A stretch of DNA of 64,000 bases from CAZPQN01 sp964588795 (GCA_964588795.1 CAZPQN010000006.1:1-64000), one strand, 5' to 3'; shown: positions 8,784 to 17,794, counted from the stretch's first letter. Notes: a model not told the origin generated them from the letters alone. Made by a program: numbers and translations.

Positions 8784-9248
8784 ATGAAAGACTATTGCAC
8801 CATCCGCATGGCCGTTCCGGATGATGGCGTTTGCCTCGCCGAATTCAACCGCGTCATGGCACACGAGACCGAAAATCGGGAATTGCCCGAGGCTGTGATC
8901 AGGGCGGGAGTAAGTCACCTTTTGGAGCATCCCGAATATGGCTTTTACCTCGTCGCTGTGGTGGGTGAACGCATCGCGGGCTGTCTGCTGGTCACCTACG
9001 AGTGGAGCGACTGGCGCGACGGACTGTTCTGGTGGATTCAGAGCGTCTATGTGCATCCTGATTTTCGGCGGCAGGGAATTTATCGTCGTCTGCATGCATT
9101 CGTCAGGGAACAGGCCCAGCAACGCGGCGGAGTTTGCGGCATCCGGCTGTATGTGGAAAAAGACAATCAGGCGGCGCAGAACGCCTATACGACGCTGGGC
9201 ATGCTCAAAACGCCCTATCTGATTTTTGAGGAAATATTTAATAGGTAG
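8784..9248 (+). CDS. GNAT family N-acetyltransferase
   Basis: A 154-residue single-domain GNAT enzyme. Residues 5-20 (YCTIRMAVPDDG) are the usual first strand and helix. The acetyl-CoA loop is IQSVYVHPDFRRQGIYRRL (R-R-x-G-x-Y variant). The C-terminal part is LYVEKDNQAAQNAYTTLGM, ending in the conserved Asn and Tyr region. The substrate cannot be told; similar proteins acetylate small amines or protein N-termini. GGGAG precedes the ATG. Confidence 0.85.
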   Translation: MKDYCTIRMAVPDDGVCLAEFNRVMAHETENRELPEAVIRAGVSHLLEHPEYGFYLVAVVGERIAGCLLVTYEWSDWRDGLFWWIQSVYVHPDFRRQGIYRRLHAFVREQAQQRGGVCGIRLYVEKDNQAAQNAYTTLGMLKTPYLIFEEIFNR

Positions 9249-9300
9249 GAATCAAGAGCCAAGACAAAATAACCAAGCTAAGTGTAATGGGAGACCTTTA

Positions 9301-11454
9301 ATGAGTAAGATTAGAAGAGGAACACATTCGCGGGTCGTTTATTGGATAAAGATTTTGTGTCTGCCAGTCGCCTTGATGGCACTGATGGGGCTGAGCGGTT
9401 GTCCGGCGAAGCCGTTGTCGCCGCCGGTAGCCAGGATCGAGCCGCACGTGACGGTCATTCATGGTGACACCCTGACCGACAATTATTACTGGCTGAGGAA
9501 CCGTGAAGATCAGACCGTAATTCAGTATCTCAAAGATGAGAACGCCTACACCGAATCGGTGATGCAACCGACGAAGAAAATGCAAAAGCGGCTTTATCGG
9601 GAAATGCTCAGGCGCATCAAAGAAACCGATCTTTCGGTGCCGGTCAAAGTGGATGATTACTATTACTACAGCCGCACCGAAGAGGGTCGGCAGTATCCGA
9701 TATTTTGCCGCAAACACGGCAATCTTGAGGCTCCGGAGGAAATACTGCTGGACCAGAATAAATTGGCCGCCGGCCGCCAATATTGCTCGCTGGGCGCCTA
9801 CAGTATCAGTCCCGATCATAAAATCCTTGCCTATTCTGTTGATTTCAGCGGTTCGGAAGAGCACACCCTGTTTTTCAAGAACCTTGTGGCCAATACACTA
9901 TTGGCAGATACGATTGCGAAAACTTCGTACGGCGTCGAATGGAGCAACGACAACCAGACGGTTTTTTATACGACTCTCGACAGCATCAAGCGCCCCGATA
10001 AACTCTGGCGGCATTGTCTGGGCACTCCGGTGGCTGAAGATAAAATGGTCTTTCACGAACCGGACGAACGATACTATCTGAATTTGGAAAAGACACGCAG
10101 TCGCCGCTACCTGCTCCTGACGCTGGGGAGTCAGATTACCAGCGAAGTGCATTTTTTAGATGCCGACAACCCAACAGGCCAGTTCAGTCTGATTCAACCG
10201 CGGCAGATCGGGGTGGAATATTACGCCGATCATCACGGCAAGCAATTTTTTATTTACACCAACGAAAATGCGCGCAATTTCAAGTTGATGACGACTTCGG
10301 TCGAGACGCCCGCCAAAAAGTACTGGCAGGAAAAATTAGCCCATCGCCCGGAGGTAATGATTGATGGGATTGATCTTTTCAACCGGCATCTGGTGGTTTA
10401 TGAACGCGCCCGGGGTTTACGGCAGATACGGGTGGAAAATCTCGAGACAGGTGCAGTGCACCAGGTTGAATTCCCCGAACCGGTGTACACCTGCAGTCCG
10501 ACCGGCAATGAAGAGTACGTCACGACGACCTTGCGCTTCAATTATACCTCGCTGGTGACCCCGCGTTCGGTCTACGATTACGATCTGGAAAGCCGTCAGC
10601 GTGAACTCAAAAAGCAGGACGAGGTTCTGGGCGGCTATCAGCCGGAAAATTATGTTAGTGAACGGGTCTACGCGCGGGCGAGCGACGGCCAGGAGATACC
10701 GATTTCGTTGGTGTTCCGTAAGGGCTTGGTCAGGGACGGTTCTCATCCACTTTATCTTTACGGCTACGGCGCTTACGGCAGTTCGTCTGAGCCGCGGTTT
10801 TCTTCGAACCGCCTGAGCCTGCTCGACAGGGGTTTTGTCTATGCCATCGCCCATGTGCGCGGCGGTGGCGAGCTGGGGCGGCAGTGGTATGAAGACGGCA
10901 AACTGCTCAAGAAACGCAATACTTTCACCGATTTCATCGCCTGTGCCGAACATCTGATAGCCAATCAGTATACGACAGCGGAAAAACTGGTCATCAACGG
11001 CGGCAGTGCCGGCGGTTTGTTGGTCGGGGCCGCAGTCACCATGCGCCCGGAACTCTTTAGGGTAGTCATTGCCGAAGTCCCGTTTGTGGATGTGCTTAAC
11101 ACAATGCTTGACCCCACTATACCATTGACGGTAATCGAGTATGATGAATGGGGCAATCCGGAACAAAAGAATTACTATGACTACCTTAAATCCTATGCGC
11201 CCTATGAAAATGTCCGGGCGGTCGCCTATCCGCATTTACTGATTACCGCCGGTCTGAACGACCCGCGCGTGGCTTACTGGGAACCGGCCAAATGGGCCGC
11301 CAGACTGCGCGCCCTGAAGACCGACCAGAATACTTTACTCCTGAAAACCGATATGGGCAAAGGCCACTTTGCGGCTACGGGTCGCTACGATTACCTCAAG
11401 GAAACCGCCTTTGAATACGCGTTTGTTTTTAAAATGCTTAACATTGCCGAGTAG
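9301..11454 (+). CDS. S9A prolyl oligopeptidase / oligopeptidase B-like lipoprotein
   Basis: A serine peptidase of 717 residues that should cut short peptides after Pro or basic residues at the cell envelope. The N-terminus is a lipoprotein signal peptide with lipobox GLSGC near residue 33. This supports the ATG at 9301, preceded by GGGAG, over an earlier in-frame start at 9226. Then come a seven-bladed propeller (from VTVIHGDTLTDNYYWL) and an alpha/beta-hydrolase domain. The triad is Ser569 (GGSAGG), Asp654 (LNDPRV) and His689 (GKGHF). The YEWGNP-like stretch (DEWGNPEQ) is typical of oligopeptidase B. Lipidation is unusual, since many relatives are cytosolic or soluble periplasmic. Confidence 0.92.
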   Translation: MSKIRRGTHSRVVYWIKILCLPVALMALMGLSGCPAKPLSPPVARIEPHVTVIHGDTLTDNYYWLRNREDQTVIQYLKDENAYTESVMQPTKKMQKRLYREMLRRIKETDLSVPVKVDDYYYYSRTEEGRQYPIFCRKHGNLEAPEEILLDQNKLAAGRQYCSLGAYSISPDHKILAYSVDFSGSEEHTLFFKNLVANTLLADTIAKTSYGVEWSNDNQTVFYTTLDSIKRPDKLWRHCLGTPVAEDKMVFHEPDERYYLNLEKTRSRRYLLLTLGSQITSEVHFLDADNPTGQFSLIQPRQIGVEYYADHHGKQFFIYTNENARNFKLMTTSVETPAKKYWQEKLAHRPEVMIDGIDLFNRHLVVYERARGLRQIRVENLETGAVHQVEFPEPVYTCSPTGNEEYVTTTLRFNYTSLVTPRSVYDYDLESRQRELKKQDEVLGGYQPENYVSERVYARASDGQEIPISLVFRKGLVRDGSHPLYLYGYGAYGSSSEPRFSSNRLSLLDRGFVYAIAHVRGGGELGRQWYEDGKLLKKRNTFTDFIACAEHLIANQYTTAEKLVINGGSAGGLLVGAAVTMRPELFRVVIAEVPFVDVLNTMLDPTIPLTVIEYDEWGNPEQKNYYDYLKSYAPYENVRAVAYPHLLITAGLNDPRVAYWEPAKWAARLRALKTDQNTLLLKTDMGKGHFAATGRYDYLKETAFEYAFVFKMLNIAE

Positions 11455-11487
11455 CACCCCGAACTCAATGCCGCAAGGAGCAGTCTT

Positions 11488-11919
11488 ATGTCGGTAACCG
11501 AAGAGAAGCAGGTGGCCTGCCCGCAGTGCGGACAGGAGCAAAGTATCACGCTCTGGAAATCACTAAATGTCGCCCAGAATCCGGAAGAGAAACCGCGGCT
11601 ATACAACGGAGAAATCAATCTGTTGGTCTGTAACAAGTGCGGGCACAAGTCATTTGTACCCACGCCCCTGCTTTATCACGATCTCGACCGCCGCATCGCC
11701 GTCCAGTATTTTCCACCCGCCTACATCCGCCGTCCGGAGTTTATTCAGCAGTTCAACAGGGACGGCAGTTTCGCCCCGGGTGACGCGCTCCAGGTGGAGG
11801 TACCGGACTATCTGCGCCAGTTGCATATCGTATTCAATATGGACGAGCTGGTCACGTATGTAATTTTTCGGGACGTTTTGGCCGAGTACCATCAGACCGG
11901 TAAGGTGATGCTCAATTGA
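11488..11919 (+). CDS. CpXC-domain zinc-binding protein
   Basis: A 143-residue protein with two CxxC pairs: CPQCGQ at about residues 11-16 and CNKCGH near 48-53. LYNGEINLLVCNKCG is the hallmark of the CpXC domain (PF14353). It probably binds zinc through the four cysteines. The family's biochemical role is not established. AAGGAG lies upstream of the ATG. Its stop overlaps the TTG start of the phosphodiesterase gene, so the two are coupled. Confidence 0.8.
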   Translation: MSVTEEKQVACPQCGQEQSITLWKSLNVAQNPEEKPRLYNGEINLLVCNKCGHKSFVPTPLLYHDLDRRIAVQYFPPAYIRRPEFIQQFNRDGSFAPGDALQVEVPDYLRQLHIVFNMDELVTYVIFRDVLAEYHQTGKVMLN

Positions 11920-12635
11920 AACCGCGCCGCGTCCAGATAATTGCCCATCAGGGCGCCTCCGGGCACGCTCCTGAAAATACCCTGGCGGCTTTCGAGGAGG
12001 CAATTGCCCAGGGCACGGACTGGATTGAGCTGGACGTGCAACGGGTTGAGGATGAATTGTTTGTCATCCATGATTACCGGCTGGAAAGAATTACCGACAT
12101 GAGTGGTGCACTCAACACAGTGCCGCTGGCAACCATCCGTCAGGCGCGGATCGCCGGCCGATATCCGATCGCGACCCTGCGCGAAGCCCTCGCGCTGATT
12201 AACCGCCGTTGCCGGGTCAATATTGAAATCAAAAGCCCGGCGACCGCTCTGCCTGTGATCAACTTGGTGGAAGAATTAATCGCCCGGGGCGGGTGGTCGT
12301 ACAGTGATTTCATGCTTAGTTCTTTCAACCAGTATGAATTGCTGACCGCGCACCGAATACAGCCGCAGTTGGCCACGGGGGTGATTATCTATGGCTTGCC
12401 GTATGGCTTAGCCGAATTCGCCCGTCCTTTAGGGGTCGGGGCATTGGTGGAATGTATTGAGTTCATCTCGCCGGAGCTGGTAGAGAACGCTCACGCCGCA
12501 GGACTCGAAGTGCTCGTCTATACCGTCAATTATCCCGACGATATCGAGCGTATGGCAGACCTCGGAGTGGAGGGCCTCGTAACCAATTATCCGGCGCGGG
12601 CCAAGAAAATTGTTAGCAAAGGAGGTAGTAAATGA
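11916..12635 (+). CDS. glycerophosphodiester phosphodiesterase
   Basis: A 239-residue TIM-barrel enzyme that splits glycerophosphodiesters to glycerol-3-phosphate and an alcohol. HQGASGHAPENTLAAF contains the His-Arg-Gly-like motif with Gln-Gly-Ala replacing the usual Arg-Gly, and the essential PENT. ELDVQ and VIHDYRLERIT supply the metal and catalytic residues. It starts at TTG, overlapping the upstream stop. There is no signal peptide, so it is a cytoplasmic (UgpQ-type) enzyme. The HQGASG variant in place of HRGASG deserves note, since that Arg normally contacts phosphate. Confidence 0.87.
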   Translation: MKPRRVQIIAHQGASGHAPENTLAAFEEAIAQGTDWIELDVQRVEDELFVIHDYRLERITDMSGALNTVPLATIRQARIAGRYPIATLREALALINRRCRVNIEIKSPATALPVINLVEELIARGGWSYSDFMLSSFNQYELLTAHRIQPQLATGVIIYGLPYGLAEFARPLGVGALVECIEFISPELVENAHAAGLEVLVYTVNYPDDIERMADLGVEGLVTNYPARAKKIVSKGGSK

Positions 12636-13012
12636 GCGGGCTGGGCAATGTGCTCTGGATTGTTTTAGGAGGCGGAATATTCATTTTCTTTTGCTATCTG
12701 CTGGGCGGCGTGATTTTGTGCCTGACGATTGTCGGTATCCCGTTCGGACTGCAGTGCATCAAACTCTCTGTGTTGGGCCTGATGCCCTTTGGACATAAAA
12801 TTGTCTACAAGGCCTCCGCGCCCGGCTGTCTTTCGACACTCATGAACCTGGTATGGTTATTGTTTGGCGGGTTGTGGCTGGTAGCCATTCATTTTGTTTT
12901 TGCCCTGCTCTGTGCCGTGACGATCATCGGCATTCCCTTTGCCAAACAGCACGTCAAATTGCTCTCCCTGGCCCTGACGCCCTTCGGCAGAGAGGTTTTA
13001 CCGGAGGAATGA
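12632..13012 (+). CDS. YccF domain inner-membrane protein
   Basis: A 126-residue membrane protein built as a tandem duplication: LTIVGIPFG near residue 33 and VTIIGIPFAKQ near 95, each following a long hydrophobic helix. The repeat and the LxPFG motifs (LMPFGH, LTPFGR) define the YccF family (PF03733). Its function is unknown. It is coupled to the phosphodiesterase by an ATGA overlap. Confidence 0.85.
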   Translation: MSGLGNVLWIVLGGGIFIFFCYLLGGVILCLTIVGIPFGLQCIKLSVLGLMPFGHKIVYKASAPGCLSTLMNLVWLLFGGLWLVAIHFVFALLCAVTIIGIPFAKQHVKLLSLALTPFGREVLPEE

Positions 13013-13021
13013 GCGAGGTTG

Positions 13022-13285
13022 TTACTTGAGCAACAAGCCGCACTTTTCGCCAGATTCGTCCGGTGTAGACAGTCGAAACAGGTAGAAGCCACTCGGCAAT
13101 TCAGATGAAGGATGCCATTGGTAGCAATACCGACCGGGATCCATAGTTGCCGCGATGAGCTGGTCCACCTGATGACCAGCGAGGTCTAACACGACTAATT
13201 TGATCGCAGTGCGCTTAGACAGGGAAAAGTTGATCTTGGTAATACCGTTAAATGGATTGGGGAAATTTTGCTCGATCAGTCCATA
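13022..13285 (-). pseudogene. orphan C-terminal sorting domain (T9SS type A-like), gene remnant
   Basis: About 87 codons encode a nearly complete sorting domain: IEQNFPNPFNGITKINFSL at the start, VVLDLAGHQV in the middle, and SGFYLFRLST near the end with a basic tail. Such domains normally sit at the C-terminus of large secreted proteins. Here the open frame reaches only to 13456 and the residues upstream (Cys/Arg/His-rich) look non-coding, with no signal peptide. It also runs through the leader of the PhoH gene. I read it as the tail left after deletion of a secreted-protein gene. Confidence 0.65.
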
Positions 13286-13437
13286 AGATGAGCAGGGGCA
13301 AGACTCCCATGACTCCGGAAAATTTTTACAGATTTTTCGTCGTAACGGTTTTATATTAATCGCATGATGGAAAAAGAATGGCATAATCTGGCACATTTGA
13401 CAGGCCGGCCGTTTACTATTTCTTCGGGAGGAAAGCG

Positions 13438-14772
13438 ATGAACAATACCAAACCACGCAAGACGTTCGTTCTGGACACCAATGTCATACTGCACGACAGC
13501 TCGTGTATTTACAATTTTCAGGAACACGATGTGGTCGTGCCGATCACGGTGTTGGAAGAGCTTGACCAGTTCAAGATTGGCAATCAGACCATCAACTATC
13601 ATGCCCGTGATTTTGCACGCACCTTAGATAATCTGAGTGGGGCCAAGCTTTTCGAAGGCGGGGTCAAGATCGGCCCCAGTCAGGGGAAAATTACCATCAA
13701 GCTGGAGCGCGAATTTCATCCCGCGCTGGCACTCAACTTTCGCCGCGATTTGGCCGATCATCACATCCTGAACATTGCCTTCTTTTTGGCTCAGGAGACG
13801 CGCGATCGGCAGGTGATTTTAGTTTCCAAAGACGTGAATCTGCGCATGAAGGCCAAAGCCATCGGCCTGACCGCTCAGGACTACTTCACCGACCATGTCA
13901 AAGACATCAGCGCCCTGTATCGCGGCAATCGTCTGCTGGAAGCCCTGCCAGACGAAATCATTGATACGCTCTACAGTCCACCCTACACTTACCGCGCAGA
14001 AAACATCGTAAGGGAACACACAGTCCAGCCCTGGGAATACCTGATTATGCGCAATCCCGCCAAATCGGTGCTGGCGACCTACAATCCGTTGGAAAACAAA
14101 ATCGAACGAGTGGATAAGGTACCAGCCTACGGCATTACTCCGCGCAACGCCGAGCAGACCTTTGCCCTGAACGCCCTGTTAAATCCGGCGATCAAACTGG
14201 TTACGATCACCGGCAAGGCCGGCACCGGCAAGACGCTCTTGGCGCTCGCCGCCGCTTTGGAGGCGCGCAGTCACTATACCCAGATCTACATGGCCCGCCC
14301 GGTCGTACCGCTCAGCAACAAGGACATCGGTTTTTTGCCGGGCGACATTGAATCCAAGCTTGATCCCTACATGCAACCGCTGTTTGATAACCTGGGCGTC
14401 ATTCGCAACCAGTTCCCGGAAACCAACCCCAAGCATAAGCGCATCAACGAACTATTGGAAGAGGAAAAGCTGGTGATCGCCCCGCTGACCTATATCCGCG
14501 GGCGGAGTCTGGTGAAAATCTTTTTCATTGTGGACGAAGCTCAGAACCTGACTCCACATGAAATCAAGACCATCATCACGCGCGCCGGCGAAGACACCAA
14601 GATGGTCTTTACCGGCGACATCTACCAGATTGACCACCCCTACCTGGACATCCATTCCAATGGATTATGCTATCTGATTGACAAAATGCGCGGGCAAAAA
14701 CTATACGCGCACATCAATTTGGAAAAAGGCGAGCGCAGTGAATTGGCGGAACTCGCCAGCAACCTGTTGTAG
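13438..14772 (+). CDS. PIN-PhoH fusion ATPase (PhoH2-like)
   Basis: A 444-residue protein. Residues 8-140 are a PIN RNase domain with acidic residues in FVLDTNVILHD, LEELDQFK and ADHHILN. Residues 225-440 are a PhoH P-loop ATPase: Walker A GKAGTGKT near residue 259, IFFIVDEAQNLTPHEIKT as Walker B, and TGDIYQID as sensor. PIN-PhoH proteins are described as RNA helicase/RNases. GGGAGG precedes the ATG. The stop lies 14 bases from the end of the convergent plsY-like gene. Confidence 0.92.
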   Translation: MNNTKPRKTFVLDTNVILHDSSCIYNFQEHDVVVPITVLEELDQFKIGNQTINYHARDFARTLDNLSGAKLFEGGVKIGPSQGKITIKLEREFHPALALNFRRDLADHHILNIAFFLAQETRDRQVILVSKDVNLRMKAKAIGLTAQDYFTDHVKDISALYRGNRLLEALPDEIIDTLYSPPYTYRAENIVREHTVQPWEYLIMRNPAKSVLATYNPLENKIERVDKVPAYGITPRNAEQTFALNALLNPAIKLVTITGKAGTGKTLLALAAALEARSHYTQIYMARPVVPLSNKDIGFLPGDIESKLDPYMQPLFDNLGVIRNQFPETNPKHKRINELLEEEKLVIAPLTYIRGRSLVKIFFIVDEAQNLTPHEIKTIITRAGEDTKMVFTGDIYQIDHPYLDIHSNGLCYLIDKMRGQKLYAHINLEKGERSELAELASNLL

Positions 14773-14786
14773 TCGAGCCGCGCGGA

Positions 14787-15386
14787 TCAGATTTTTTTGG
14801 GCTGGTACTGCCGGTTCCAGTCGGGAAGGGTTTTGATAATGACCACCAGGGCGCCAACCGTGCTCAGGGCTATAACAGGCGGCTTTCCTCCAAAGACCGA
14901 AAAGAGCCCGACCATCAGCAACATGGCCAGAATGGTAGTGCGGGCGCGATGGAAATGAATCACAAACAGCATCAGCGCATAAAACACCAGCACAACCCCG
15001 ACCACTTTCAGCGTCAACAGCGGATGCAAAAATATCAGCGAGCCAAAAGTTGTGGACAGTCCGATACCGCCCCGGAAACGAATATAGACCGACCAGTTGT
15101 GGCCGATGATGGCTGACATACCGGCGATGGCCGAAAGCCAGGCATCCGCAAATAGTCGCCTGACGACGGCGACCGCCAGCACTCCCAACAGGACATCAAT
15201 GACTGCGGTCCAGATCCCGGCCGCTACTCCCGCGGTGCGCAGGGCATTGGTGCCGCCCGTGTGTCCACTACCCTCCTCGTAAAGCTTCACGCCCTTCTTC
15301 AGGCGGACGATAATGACGCCTGTCGGCACGGCGCCGATAAGATAACCAATTAAGCCGCTGATCAAATATTGCCAAAGCATTGCCAC
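14787..15386 (-). CDS. divergent PlsY-family glycerol-3-phosphate acyltransferase
   Basis: A 199-residue polytopic membrane protein of the PlsY family, which moves acyl groups from acyl-phosphate to glycerol-3-phosphate. The overall pattern is present: YLIGAVPTGVII, motif 1 as GSGHTGGTNALR, and GHNWSVYIRFRGG. Two conserved positions differ. Motif 1 normally reads SGNxGATN, and the lysine of GGKG in motif 2 is isoleucine here (GGIG). The usual HRxNI motif is HRARTTI. It may be a diverged PlsY or a paralogue with another role. GGAGG precedes the start. Confidence 0.75.
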   Translation of the reverse strand: MAMLWQYLISGLIGYLIGAVPTGVIIVRLKKGVKLYEEGSGHTGGTNALRTAGVAAGIWTAVIDVLLGVLAVAVVRRLFADAWLSAIAGMSAIIGHNWSVYIRFRGGIGLSTTFGSLIFLHPLLTLKVVGVVLVFYALMLFVIHFHRARTTILAMLLMVGLFSVFGGKPPVIALSTVGALVVIIKTLPDWNRQYQPKKI

Positions 15387-15419
15387 CTCCGGTTTACGCG
15401 GTTTGCATAATGACCCTCA

Positions 15420-15448
15420 ATTTTACGGGCTAATATACTTTAAGGCAA
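15420..15448 (-). promoter_or_regulatory. putative sigma-70 promoter of the plsY-like gene
   Basis: Read on the minus strand, TTGCCT (15448-15443) and TAAAAT (15425-15420) are 17 bases apart and lie 34 bases before the start codon. The -10 matches consensus at five of six positions, the -35 at four. Confidence 0.5.
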
Positions 15449-15470
15449 TGCCTTTCTAAGCAGACGGCGC

Positions 15471-15875
15471 CTATGCGTCGCCGGAATATTCTCCCAGACC
15501 CAGCTTGCGGAGACATTTCAGCATCACGCCCATGATATCCGGACGCCCCAGCGGTTTGTACAGATAGGTGTAGGCCCCGGCGCGGAGCGCCTGCTCCAGA
15601 AGCGATTCGTTGCGAAAACCCGAAATCATCACCGCCATCAGTTCAGGCTGGATTTTGCGCAATTCAATCAGCAGTTCCAGGCCGTTCATGCCGGGCATGA
15701 ACAGGTCAATGAAGGCAATCGGAAACTTATCCTGATGGGCGGCACGCACCGCATCGGAACCATTATTGAACGGGACGATCCTAAAGTTGGTTTGGGCGAA
15801 CATTTCCTCAAAAATTTCCAGGATGGCCTGGTCATCGTCAACCACCATGATCGGTAAAGGGGCTGATTCAGTCAT
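15471..15875 (-). CDS. single-domain response regulator at the end of the pilus operon
   Basis: A 134-residue receiver domain with no output domain. It has the acidic pocket (VVDDDQ), phospho-acceptor Asp57 (FIDLFMPGMNG), the switch serine in MISGF and Lys107 (YLYKPLG). Its start overlaps the pilQ stop by four bases, so it is translated with the pilus genes. CheY- and PilG/PilH-like proteins of this form steer pilus extension or retraction, which suggests a local role, but no cognate kinase besides the one at 28.4 kb is in view. Confidence 0.88.
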   Translation of the reverse strand: MTESAPLPIMVVDDDQAILEIFEEMFAQTNFRIVPFNNGSDAVRAAHQDKFPIAFIDLFMPGMNGLELLIELRKIQPELMAVMISGFRNESLLEQALRAGAYTYLYKPLGRPDIMGVMLKCLRKLGLGEYSGDA

Positions 15876-17239
15876 TTTTTCCTCTCCTTCGTGGATGAAT
15901 TGCTTTTTTCCTCCATTTTATGCACTTTCTGCTGGGCCTCCGGCGAAAGGATGTTTTCCGGCTGGAACTGCTGGCGGGCCAGCTCGTCCGTGATGATCCG
16001 CGGGTTAATGAAAACCACCAGTTCCGTTTTGACTTTCTGGTCTACCTTACTGCGGAAGAGCACGCCAATCAGCGGAATGGCGCCGAGCAAAGGAACCTTG
16101 CTGATCGTCCTGGTGTTGGATTCGCGCATCAACCCGCCGATGACGATGGTTGCATCATTTTCGATTTTGACCGTTGTATTGGCCATGCGGCGGGCAATGA
16201 TGGGTATGCCGTCGGGAGTTTGACCGTTCTGAAAGTCGGCGTTGGGAGTGATTTCGACCGTAATGGTCTGGTCGTTGTTGATATGCGGTTTGACCGAAAG
16301 TTTAATGGTTGCCGCCTTGAACTCGTAGGAGGTGATGCCATACTGATTGAGCACCTTGTAGGGGATCTGGTCGCCAACCTCGATAACCGCCTCCTTGTTA
16401 TCGAGGGTGATCAGATACGGTCGCGAGAGGATATTGACTTCCTTGTCGGTTTGCAGGGTGCGCATGACGGCGTCAAAACTCTTGGAAATGATTCCGATCC
16501 CCAATCCGCGCCCCAACGGCAAGCCGATCCCGAGCGGCTGATTATCATTGTCATAGTAGCTAGGGTTGGGATTGGTGGCGCGCAGGTCGAAGCGGGTGGC
16601 GACACGATCGCCCCTGCTTAGCCAGCGGGGTTTTTTCCAGAGCCATTCCAGTCCGGTTTCGTTATCCTTCGCCAGTGAAATTTCCACGATGGCGGCCTGG
16701 ATATAGATTTGGGGTGTGGGTTTATCCAGCTGTTTGACCAGCTCTTCCAGGCGAGTCAAAACCTCGGGATTTTCCCTGAGGACGAGGGTATTGGTGCGCT
16801 CATCGGCAATTACAACGCCGACCCCGGGTGTAACGATCCGCGTCAAAACATCCTGCAATTCCCGGGCTTTGGCATATTGGCACTGCATGCTCTTGAGGAT
16901 GGTCTGGCGCTGGATTTTACGGATGTCGGCCACCATATAAATATCAGTGCCCTCAATCGGGCGATAGCCGAGGGCGTTGGAATTCATGATGGCGGTAATG
17001 GCTTCTTCGGCGGAGACGTCGTTGAGATTCAGGGAAATTTTACGCTCCTGAATTTCCGGGTCGGCCACAAATTTCAGTCCGGTTTTTTCGCTCAGGATTT
17101 TCAAAACGTTGCTGAAAGAAGCGTCTTTCAGGTTGATCGTGATCAGCCCTTCTTTCAAAACCCCGGCGGGTTGTTGCGGATAGGCAATCTGGCAGAGTAA
17201 AACCAGGATGATTATTAAACGGGTATGGTTTATCGACAT
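15872..17239 (-). CDS. pilQ: PilQ-like type IV pilus secretin
   Basis: The outer-membrane pore for the pilus, 455 residues. It has a signal peptide (to AYPQQ), then an STN/N0-like domain (ITINLKDASFSNVLKILSE, residues 32-85) and one N1/KH domain (YAKARELQDVLTRIV). The secretin barrel occupies residues 250-425, ending with VPLLGAIPLIGVLFR. It is far shorter than proteobacterial PilQ and lacks AMIN domains and additional KH modules. The tail is Lys/Ser-rich. It ends the pilM-N-O-P-Q series in the canonical order. Confidence 0.9.
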   Translation of the reverse strand: MSINHTRLIIILVLLCQIAYPQQPAGVLKEGLITINLKDASFSNVLKILSEKTGLKFVADPEIQERKISLNLNDVSAEEAITAIMNSNALGYRPIEGTDIYMVADIRKIQRQTILKSMQCQYAKARELQDVLTRIVTPGVGVVIADERTNTLVLRENPEVLTRLEELVKQLDKPTPQIYIQAAIVEISLAKDNETGLEWLWKKPRWLSRGDRVATRFDLRATNPNPSYYDNDNQPLGIGLPLGRGLGIGIISKSFDAVMRTLQTDKEVNILSRPYLITLDNKEAVIEVGDQIPYKVLNQYGITSYEFKAATIKLSVKPHINNDQTITVEITPNADFQNGQTPDGIPIIARRMANTTVKIENDATIVIGGLMRESNTRTISKVPLLGAIPLIGVLFRSKVDQKVKTELVVFINPRIITDELARQQFQPENILSPEAQQKVHKMEEKSNSSTKERKK

Positions 17240-17248
17240 CTTGAGCTC

Positions 17249-17794
17249 CTATCTTGGTTCAGGGACATTTAAAACATACTCCTGCCCGTCGGCACTTAGC
17301 AGGACGGATTCGCGGAGGATTTTTTCGATGCGGAAACCCTGCACGATGTCACCCGAATAATACACGTCACCGTTGATGATGACGGAAGGGGTTGTGGCAT
17401 CATAAACTATCCCGAACAGTTTCAGACCGGCCAGAGAGCGTCGCGACGGTACCGGTGGGCCGGTCGGCTGAACGGGCTTGGCATTAATTTTCTGCCGCGT
17501 CTTGGGGTCAGGAACAGGTTTGGGTAAATTGAACTGGAAAGGATCCCGCACTGCTTGGTGCGCCGAAGGATTTTCGGCCAGCGAGTCGGTCGTCGTTGAA
17601 TCTATCAGGCTACCGCCGGACAGGACATTTTTAATAATGCCTTCCAGATGATCAATATCCTTGATGGGAATAACGGTGAACTGCGACGTCCCGGTAGGCT
17701 TCGAATTTGGGACGAGAAGCATAATTCCCACGACTCCCAACAGCAAAATTAAACTAACCAGTACGACGATTTTCTGCTTGTCGGACATATTCAT
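17249..17794 (-). CDS. pilP: PilP-like pilus assembly protein
   Basis: A 181-residue protein with an N-terminal membrane anchor (VVLVSLILLLGVVGIMLLV), a Pro-rich linker (KPVQPTGPPVPSRR) and a small beta domain from residue 118 (LAGLKLFGIVYD to GQEYVLNVP). This is the PilP/GspC homology-region fold that connects the inner-membrane PilNO complex to the secretin. PilP is usually a lipoprotein; here the anchor is a transmembrane helix without a lipobox, closer to GspC. The start overlaps the pilO stop by ATGA. Confidence 0.8.
   Translation of the reverse strand: MNMSDKQKIVVLVSLILLLGVVGIMLLVPNSKPTGTSQFTVIPIKDIDHLEGIIKNVLSGGSLIDSTTTDSLAENPSAHQAVRDPFQFNLPKPVPDPKTRQKINAKPVQPTGPPVPSRRSLAGLKLFGIVYDATTPSVIINGDVYYSGDIVQGFRIEKILRESVLLSADGQEYVLNVPEPR

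Noticed and set aside
10417..11235. 272-codon open frame antisense to the S9 peptidase
   Set aside because: It lies fully opposite a well-supported enzyme gene, has no ribosome-binding site or domain, and its composition follows from the codon pattern of the sense gene.
15442..15454. AAGGC-AAT-GCCTT hairpin after the single-domain regulator gene
   Set aside because: The stem is only five pairs and there is no U-tract, so it is not a convincing terminator; it also overlaps the plsY-like promoter.
15920..16621. 233-codon open frame antisense to pilQ
   Set aside because: It sits opposite the conserved secretin domain and shows no protein family features.
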